The notes under the pieces are model-generated. The model saw only the letters and a program-made list of their open reading frames with translations, had not been told where the DNA came from and made no database searches. The position numbers and the translations under genes were made by a program. This document shows, in pieces, positions 58,522 through 64,000 of a stretch of DNA of 64,000 nucleotides (the first letter of the stretch is position 1; each line of letters starts with the position of its first letter). The stretch lies in contig JAFYEZ010000035.1 of NCBI GenBank assembly GCA_017544005.1, positions 1-64,000 of the forward strand, given 5' to 3'. The DNA comes from Bacteroidales bacterium (GTDB lineage: Bacteria > Bacteroidota > Bacteroidia > Bacteroidales > UBA932).

Positions 58522-60954
58522 CTAATTGGACTTGAACAGGTTGACAAGCAGGGCTACGACATAGACCAGCGAGGTGCTGGCGGAGGCGATGGAAACGGCC
58601 TCCCCGATCGACATGCGGTTGTGCTGCGTGGTATCCACCGGCACCACGATTTCCATACCCGGCTCCATGCGGAAATGGCTGCTGCCACGCACGGCGGACG
58701 ATCCGTCCTGATAGACGGCGTAGGTCTTGCCCTTGCGGGCGCCCTTGACGAAACCGCCGGCCATATTCACATAGTCACGCCAGGAATAGGAAGGGTTGTA
58801 GGTCACGGTGTTCGGCATGTAAACGCCGCCGGAAATCTTCACCGTGTTGTTCATCTGCGGAACCTCCAGCACGTCGCCGTCGCAGAGAATCAGGTCGGCG
58901 TCGGTGTTGGGATTCTTCATGGCCTTGGCGATATCGATCGAGACGTAATAAGTGGGCACATCCACCTCTTCCTCTACGGTCTCCTCTTCCGGCTCCTTGC
59001 CCTCTTCCGTCTTGGTTACCGTCCTGGTTTTAATCAACTTGCCATTCTTGAAGGTAAATTGCTCAGGCAGCGGTTTGAGGGTGTCGCCGGCGGAAAGATT
59101 CTGCCGCTCGGCCACTTCCTGTGCCAGCTGCGAACGCTCGAACTCGTATTCGGTCATCTTGCGGCGCAGCTTCGCGCCCTTGACGAAGGCGTCGTCGGTG
59201 AATCCGCCGCAGCGGTCCAGAATGCTGGAAAGCCGCACGGAATTGCTCTCAACGGCGTAGAAACCCGGATATTTGACTTCGCCGCGCACCTCGATCGACT
59301 TGATCGGACGGAAGTTCTCCTGCGGGCGGATAAAGACTTTGTCAAACGGCTGCAGTTCGGTGCCCATCAACTGCGGATCGGTAGCCACATCCAGCTGGCG
59401 GATAAAGCCGGGCTCTTCGCGGCCGCGGACGGCAATCTCCACCTTGGAAACATCCGTGCCGTGCTTCATGCCGCCGGCCATCAGAATCAGGTCGCCGAGG
59501 GTCAGTCCCGTACGGTAATCGAATTCGCCGGGATCGTTCACATTGCCCTGAATGGTCACCTTGGTGCTGTCCTGCAGCTCCATGGTGGAGAAGACCCGCA
59601 CGCTGTCATCGCGCATCAGGTCGATATTCAGGCGGCCGGCCATCACGTCGGCCAGGTCAAACGACACGCTGGTGGGCTTCATATCCGCATCAAAGCGGCT
59701 GATATAACCTCTTGACATATAGGTACCTTCCTGCAGGCCACCGGCCGCATCGATCAGGTCCTTCAAGGTCTTCAGACGCTCGGAGATGGCATAGGGACCG
59801 GGATGGTGCACCGAACCGTCGATCACCACGCGGTTGTCAATCTTGGCCACCATCGAGCTGACCCAGACGCTGTCGCCGGCAGCCAGGGTAAAGGTGCCGA
59901 ACTCCTCGGCAGGAACGTCGTAGGAGGTTCCCACGGCAGCCACCTGGCGATCCACATGGATCAGGTCGCGGCGGGCGATGGGCGTAAAGCCGCCGCTGTA
60001 GCGGAGCAACTGCTCCAGGGTCTCATCCGAACGCATCTCGAACTTCATGGCCCGCTGAACGGAACCGTCGAGCGAGACGATGTTTTCCACCTGACCCACC
60101 GAGACGATATCGCCGTCCTGCAGCATCATGTCCGCATGGTACTTGCCCTCGAAGATGAAGGCATAGAGGTCGAAAACGCCGACCTCTTCCCCACCGCGGT
60201 AGATATGGATGTTACGCACGGAGCCGGATTCCTTGATACCGCCCGCCATGAAGATGGCCGTGGCGATGGATGCCAGGGAAGGCAGCGTATAGACGCCAGG
60301 AACAATCACGCCACCAAGCACATAGACCGAGATACCGCGAATCTTGCCCACGGTAATCTGCAGCGAGGAGGAGCCGTTGCGCAGGCCGCCGTAAATGGAA
60401 GAGAGACGGCTCTTGAGGGTATTCTCCGCCTCCTCCACCGTCTTGCCGGCCAGGGGAATCGGACCGACGCCCTCCACACGGATCGTACCGTCGCTGCCAA
60501 TCTGGTAGTCGTCGTCCGCATTGGCGGAGCCCCAGACGCTGACGGAGATATTGTCGCCCGGGCCCAGCACGTAGCTGGCGGGAACCGGTGCCGTGATGCT
60601 CGGAATCAGGGAGAGACCTTTGGAAATAAAGAAGTCATGGCCGAAAACCGGGCTGGAGGTAGCCGTTGTATCGATAGGCTTGACTTCGATGGGATACTCC
60701 GTACCGGCGATAAACTGGCCGGGAAGCGCCTGGTTGGGGACGGTAAGAGGCTGTGTCTTCAGGATTCCGCGCTGCTGCGCCGGGCCGGAAACACGGCCGG
60801 AAATATCGTGATTGAGAACCGCATTGATCTCATCGTTGGAGTATCCGTAGGAGCGGGCCAGGGACTTGGCCGCGGCAATTTCCGCGGCGGACTGCGCCGA
60901 TGCCCCGAAGGCCACCAGGCAGAGTGCCAGACCAATCAACAGTAACTTCTTCAT
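58522..60954 (-). CDS. SLBB-domain polysaccharide export protein (Wza-like)
   Basis: 810 aa. Signal peptide (1-20), an N-terminal helix-rich stretch, Poly_export domain (about 128-210: YVLGPGDNISVSVWGSANADDDYQIGSDGTIRVEGVGPIPLAG), then several SLBB domains (for example VYVLGGVIVPGVYTLPSLASIATAIFMAGG, IDGSVHHPGPYAISERLKTLKDLIDAAGG, IQGNVNDPGEFDYRTGLTLGDLILMAGG, VRGEVKYPGFYAV). One charged insert sits near 655-680. One C-terminal membrane helix (SLVYVVALLVNLF). Outer-membrane exporter, about twice the size of Wza. Confidence 0.93.
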   Translation of the reverse strand: MKKLLLIGLALCLVAFGASAQSAAEIAAAKSLARSYGYSNDEINAVLNHDISGRVSGPAQQRGILKTQPLTVPNQALPGQFIAGTEYPIEVKPIDTTATSSPVFGHDFFISKGLSLIPSITAPVPASYVLGPGDNISVSVWGSANADDDYQIGSDGTIRVEGVGPIPLAGKTVEEAENTLKSRLSSIYGGLRNGSSSLQITVGKIRGISVYVLGGVIVPGVYTLPSLASIATAIFMAGGIKESGSVRNIHIYRGGEEVGVFDLYAFIFEGKYHADMMLQDGDIVSVGQVENIVSLDGSVQRAMKFEMRSDETLEQLLRYSGGFTPIARRDLIHVDRQVAAVGTSYDVPAEEFGTFTLAAGDSVWVSSMVAKIDNRVVIDGSVHHPGPYAISERLKTLKDLIDAAGGLQEGTYMSRGYISRFDADMKPTSVSFDLADVMAGRLNIDLMRDDSVRVFSTMELQDSTKVTIQGNVNDPGEFDYRTGLTLGDLILMAGGMKHGTDVSKVEIAVRGREEPGFIRQLDVATDPQLMGTELQPFDKVFIRPQENFRPIKSIEVRGEVKYPGFYAVESNSVRLSSILDRCGGFTDDAFVKGAKLRRKMTEYEFERSQLAQEVAERQNLSAGDTLKPLPEQFTFKNGKLIKTRTVTKTEEGKEPEEETVEEEVDVPTYYVSIDIAKAMKNPNTDADLILCDGDVLEVPQMNNTVKISGGVYMPNTVTYNPSYSWRDYVNMAGGFVKGARKGKTYAVYQDGSSAVRGSSHFRMEPGMEIVVPVDTTQHNRMSIGEAVSIASASTSLVYVVALLVNLFKSN

Positions 60955-60984
60955 ATCTTGCCTATTTGGTTACAGACCGCTAAT

Positions 60985-62364
60985 TTACAAAAAATATAAT
61001 CGAATCCCTACTCGTCCGCCAAATCCTTTGGGCAGCATATTTCCCCAGTCGGCGAACAGACCGTAGGAGAGTGAAAGCCCCACACCCCCGTCCAGGAAGG
61101 TGGCAAAAGGGATTTCTCCCTGGAAGGCACCGGAGAACTGGCTCTCGCCCGATTCGTCTTCGTGAAGCGGCGCATCGTAGGTGCCATAGTGGGTGCTCCA
61201 GGAAAGCATCAGCTTGTAGGGTGCAAAACGGAACAGCTTGCCGCCCAGGCCAATATGATGTGCCCGGAGCCGGTTGGAACGGATGCCCGGCTGGTTCCGG
61301 GAGGGATAGAGCAGCGGATCGCCGATCGTGCGCCCGAAGTAGGTCCAGCCGGAGCGATAGACCGCATGGTTGAAGTAATTGTCCCGGCCGCCGATGATGA
61401 CATACTGATCTGCGACGACGGCATCGTGCACCGGGCCGGACTGGCTCATCGTGTGGTGGTATTCATAGAGGATATCCGACAGCCAGCGATCCTTGTCATC
61501 CCACCCGAACCAGAGGGTATTCACCCCGTCCGGGAAGTTCTGGAATCCCATTCCTGAGCCGTCCTCGTACGGGATATCGTGCTGAAAGGCCGCCTTCCAG
61601 CCATCTCCCCGCCAGTCTAAACGCCAGAGTTCGCCGCCCAGCTGGTTGCCCTGCACATAGGCCTGGTCCTGGGCCGGGTTGGACCCCGTGGCGTGACGGC
61701 CGGTAATCACCCGGAAATAGTCCGCCAGTGAAGCGGGCTGCCGTCCCACCGCCGGATCGCGGCTGACGCCGCCCCAGAGGGCATAATGGTCCAGCCCGAG
61801 CCGGAAGGTCAGGCGCGAGGTGATCTTGAAGATGAAATTGAACTGCGTCCGGTGCAGCAGCGCCCTCCGGACATAGCGGTCATCCAGGGTCCAATAATCG
61901 CCGTAAGCACCTTCCAACCAGAAGATTCCACCGGTATAAGGGACTTGGACCGGCTGCAGCTCCAGGGTATAGCCTGGCATCGAGCGGGCGTTGCCGCTCC
62001 AGGCCACGTGGCCGCCGGTTGCGGAGAGCGAACCCAACTGACGGTCCGCCACGAAGGCCTGCTCCCTCCGCTTCATGCCCAGATCCAGGGAAAGCAGCTT
62101 CCAGCGCAGGCCGGCGTAGAATTCGTCCGGAAGGACCTGCAGGTCGCCGAAATGATCTACCGTGCCGGCGGAAACCCCGGCCCGGTAGTCCAGCTGCCCC
62201 AGGGGCTGATAGCCCACCTGGAAACACACACCGGAGGCAACCGGGAAACCGGCAGCCGTCGCCGGCATCACGCCGCCCTGGTTCGCCTGCGCCCAAAAGG
62301 GCATCTCCCCGAAAGAGGAGATACTTCCCAGCAGCCAGACGGAGATGAGCAGCGAATCGAGCAT
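60985..62364 (-). CDS. Wzi-family capsule assembly outer-membrane protein
   Basis: 459 aa. N-terminal signal-like stretch, then a beta-barrel rich in aromatic residues: PFWAQANQGGVMPATAAGFP, PGYTLELQPVQVPYTGGIFWLEGAYGDYW, TIGDPLLYPSRNQPG near the C-terminus, and final strand GGRVGIRLYFL with terminal Phe-Leu. Matches the Wzi/capsule-assembly family that anchors or organises surface polysaccharide. Its ATG shares one base with the yfhO stop (TGATG). Followed by the SLBB exporter after 30 bp. Confidence 0.88.
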   Translation of the reverse strand: MLDSLLISVWLLGSISSFGEMPFWAQANQGGVMPATAAGFPVASGVCFQVGYQPLGQLDYRAGVSAGTVDHFGDLQVLPDEFYAGLRWKLLSLDLGMKRREQAFVADRQLGSLSATGGHVAWSGNARSMPGYTLELQPVQVPYTGGIFWLEGAYGDYWTLDDRYVRRALLHRTQFNFIFKITSRLTFRLGLDHYALWGGVSRDPAVGRQPASLADYFRVITGRHATGSNPAQDQAYVQGNQLGGELWRLDWRGDGWKAAFQHDIPYEDGSGMGFQNFPDGVNTLWFGWDDKDRWLSDILYEYHHTMSQSGPVHDAVVADQYVIIGGRDNYFNHAVYRSGWTYFGRTIGDPLLYPSRNQPGIRSNRLRAHHIGLGGKLFRFAPYKLMLSWSTHYGTYDAPLHEDESGESQFSGAFQGEIPFATFLDGGVGLSLSYGLFADWGNMLPKGFGGRVGIRLYFL

Positions 62365-64000
62365 CAGGCGTTCTTCTTAGCCGTAACTTTCCGTTTATAA
62401 ACGTTTATTCCAATGATTCCCAGGATAATGAGGTACATCAGGATGATGCAGGCCACCGCCAGCGCATCGCCCTTTCTGACACTGTCCGGAGCAAATTCAA
62501 AATGAATCGCGTGTTCCCCGGCGGGAACGTTCATGGCGCGAAGCGTGTAGTTCACCCGGAAATGGTCGGCGGGAGCGCCGTCAATCGTCGCTTTCCAGCC
62601 GTAGGGATAATAGATCTCCGAGAAGACGACGGTGCCGGGAAGCGAAGAGCTGTAGCGGTAATCCAGGTAGCGCGGCGTGTACTTTTCCAGGACGATCCGG
62701 GCGTCTTCCGCGATTCCCGGATTCGGATCAACCACCTGAACGGCAAAGCTTTTATCAAAGACAGCCGTCTTGGCGAGGTCGATTTCACCCAGCAGGGCCA
62801 TCTCCTCGTCCGCATTCTCCGCCGGAATCAGACTGCCAACGAACCAGGCGTTGCCCAGGGCCTCCGGATTGCGCTGCGGCGTGGGCTGCCCACTTTCGCC
62901 GGGCACCACGAAGTACTTGGCATTGAGCATGCTCAGCACATTCATGTCGCCCTTGCGCAGATAGACGTCGATCAGGTCCTGGTAGCGGCGCAGCTTGGCG
63001 GCACTGTAACCGCCGATCGACTTCACATAATAGGAGGTTCTCGAATCGCTGAAGGGATCGCCGCCGCTGACGTTGAACACGCGGAAATGCGGGTCCGGAT
63101 CGGCCAGGACGGCCTTTTCCCAGGGCTGCATCGCAAAGGCGCGCCGCTCCGTATAGACCGGCACGAAGTTGCTGTCATTCAGGTAGCGCTTGTCCACCGG
63201 CCAGAGGTCCACCAGCAGCAGAACGCCCAGCAGGGCCACCATCCACCCTTTGCGCAGCTTGCCGGCCACAAAGAGCCACAGCACCGCCGCGGCCGAGAGA
63301 ATCAGGCCGAAGGAGCGCCAGCAGTCCGCCCGGAAGAGCGAAGCACGCTCGTCCAGCAGCGCCGCGTAAATCCAGTCCGGCCACTCGCCCGAAAAGCGTG
63401 CATCCTGCGTAGAGGTGAAGTCGAACAGCACGCTGCCCAGCAGCGCGAAGAAGAGGCAGATGCCCGCGCTCACGCCCCCCGCAATCCAGAGGGCCTTCAG
63501 CGCTTGCTTGCGCTCCGACTCCCCTTCCATCAGCCGTTTGAGAGCCAGGAAGCCCAGCAGCGGCATGGCGATTTCCGCCACGATCAGAATGGAAGAGACC
63601 GCGCGGAACTTGCTGTAGAGCGGGAAGTATTTGAAGAAGAACTCGGTGAGTCCCATCCAGTTGTGCCCCCACGAAAGAAAGATGGAGAAGAGGGTGGCCG
63701 CGAGCAGGGCCCACTTATAGGGTCCTCTTACCAGCAGGAGTCCCAGCAGGAAGAGGAAGCAGACGATTGCACCCACATAGACATTGCCCGAGGTAAAGGG
63801 CTGTTCCCCCCAGTAGAGGGGCGCCTGCGCGCAGAAACCGGCCGCCGAGCGGGCCGGAACGCCGCCCTTGACCAGGGCTTTGTAGAGTCCGGAATCCGTC
63901 CCGATATCCACCCCGGAGGCGCCGCCCTTGAACCCCGGAATGAGCAGGGTCATCGTCTCGTCGATACCGTAGCTCCACTGAGTGGCATACTCAAGATCGA
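62364..64000 (-). CDS. YfhO-family membrane protein (5' end outside window)
   Basis: At least 545 aa; the frame is still open at the window edge. Upstream of the ATG at 63953 the codons read EYATQWSYGIDET, a conserved YfhO stretch, so that ATG is internal. Several membrane helices (for example VYVGAIVCFLFLLGLLLV) and a C-terminal soluble domain (VVFSEIYYPYGWKATIDGAPADHFRVNYTLRAMNVPAGEHAIHFEFAP) that ends in a last membrane helix. YfhO proteins act in lipoteichoic-acid glycosylation in Bacillus; here the neighbours point to surface polysaccharide. Confidence 0.9.
   Translation of the reverse strand, partial: DLEYATQWSYGIDETMTLLIPGFKGGASGVDIGTDSGLYKALVKGGVPARSAAGFCAQAPLYWGEQPFTSGNVYVGAIVCFLFLLGLLLVRGPYKWALLAATLFSIFLSWGHNWMGLTEFFFKYFPLYSKFRAVSSILIVAEIAMPLLGFLALKRLMEGESERKQALKALWIAGGVSAGICLFFALLGSVLFDFTSTQDARFSGEWPDWIYAALLDERASLFRADCWRSFGLILSAAAVLWLFVAGKLRKGWMVALLGVLLLVDLWPVDKRYLNDSNFVPVYTERRAFAMQPWEKAVLADPDPHFRVFNVSGGDPFSDSRTSYYVKSIGGYSAAKLRRYQDLIDVYLRKGDMNVLSMLNAKYFVVPGESGQPTPQRNPEALGNAWFVGSLIPAENADEEMALLGEIDLAKTAVFDKSFAVQVVDPNPGIAEDARIVLEKYTPRYLDYRYSSSLPGTVVFSEIYYPYGWKATIDGAPADHFRVNYTLRAMNVPAGEHAIHFEFAPDSVRKGDALAVACIILMYLIILGIIGINVYKRKVTAKKNA

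Overview
The window is 64 kb of a Bacteroidota chromosome, most likely a gut or rumen member of the Bacteroidales. The evidence is a SusC/SusD pair, -7 promoter boxes of the form TAnnTTTG, near absence of Shine-Dalgarno sites, exported lipoproteins, Bacteroidota-specific families (DUF3667, TGS-type nucleoside kinase, Wzi, YfhO) and a GC-rich, tightly packed gene order with many 1-14 bp overlaps. There are 49 protein genes (the last cut by the window edge), one 18-codon leader peptide and one tRNA-Val. I see no phage, transposase, integrase or CRISPR array.

Layout. 1-6.5 kb: mnmE, then a four-gene operon (iorA, iorB, aminotransferase, CoA-transferase) that reads as oxidative fermentation of aromatic amino acids to aryl-acetates. 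6.5-11.3 kb: an amino-acid ABC transporter whose permease gene is fused to substrate-binding lobes in swapped order, and divergently cstA plus a secreted protein. 11.3-16.5 kb: an overlapping leftward operon (rlmD, sugar-isomerase-like gene, nhaC, DUF3667). 16.5-20.7 kb: an envelope protein, rarA, and a stand-alone trpB preceded by a complete ribosome-mediated tryptophan attenuator. 20.7-36.3 kb: a leftward ribose/ADP-ribose utilisation locus (nucleoside kinase, ribokinase, sugar permease, SusC, SusD, three exported ADP-ribosylglycohydrolase-family lipoproteins, an esterase and a small lipoprotein). 36.4-45.1 kb: HAD phosphatase, VanZ protein, an amidase split by a golvesin-like domain, a patatin-barrel outer-membrane protein, MATE transporter, small lipoprotein. 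45.1-50.2 kb: a palindrome-rich repeat that copies the 3' end of tRNA-Val, a CDF metal exporter, an NfeD-flotillin-XRE operon with an operator-like palindrome on its promoter, a YqaA-like protein, an EamA exporter. 50.3-57.4 kb: htpG, a membrane protein, queA, an XRE regulator, a PyrD-like protein without catalytic motifs, cinA. 57.4-64 kb: polysaccharide export genes (Wzz-like, SLBB exporter, Wzi, YfhO).

The strongest single observation is the trp leader at 20563-20724. It has a consensus promoter, an 18-residue leader peptide with tandem Trp codons, three mutually exclusive helices and an intrinsic terminator, all just upstream of a trpB gene that is not in a trp operon. Second-tier observations are the expanded Rus-like locus, the permuted binding-protein/permease fusion, the tRNA-linked repeat, the promoter-overlapping palindrome of the flotillin operon, and the degenerate PyrD-like protein.

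Many starts were moved from upstream TTG codons to the first ATG, because those TTGs lie inside -7 boxes (TATCTTTG and similar) or inside the preceding gene. Functions are assigned from remembered family motifs; no database search was possible.
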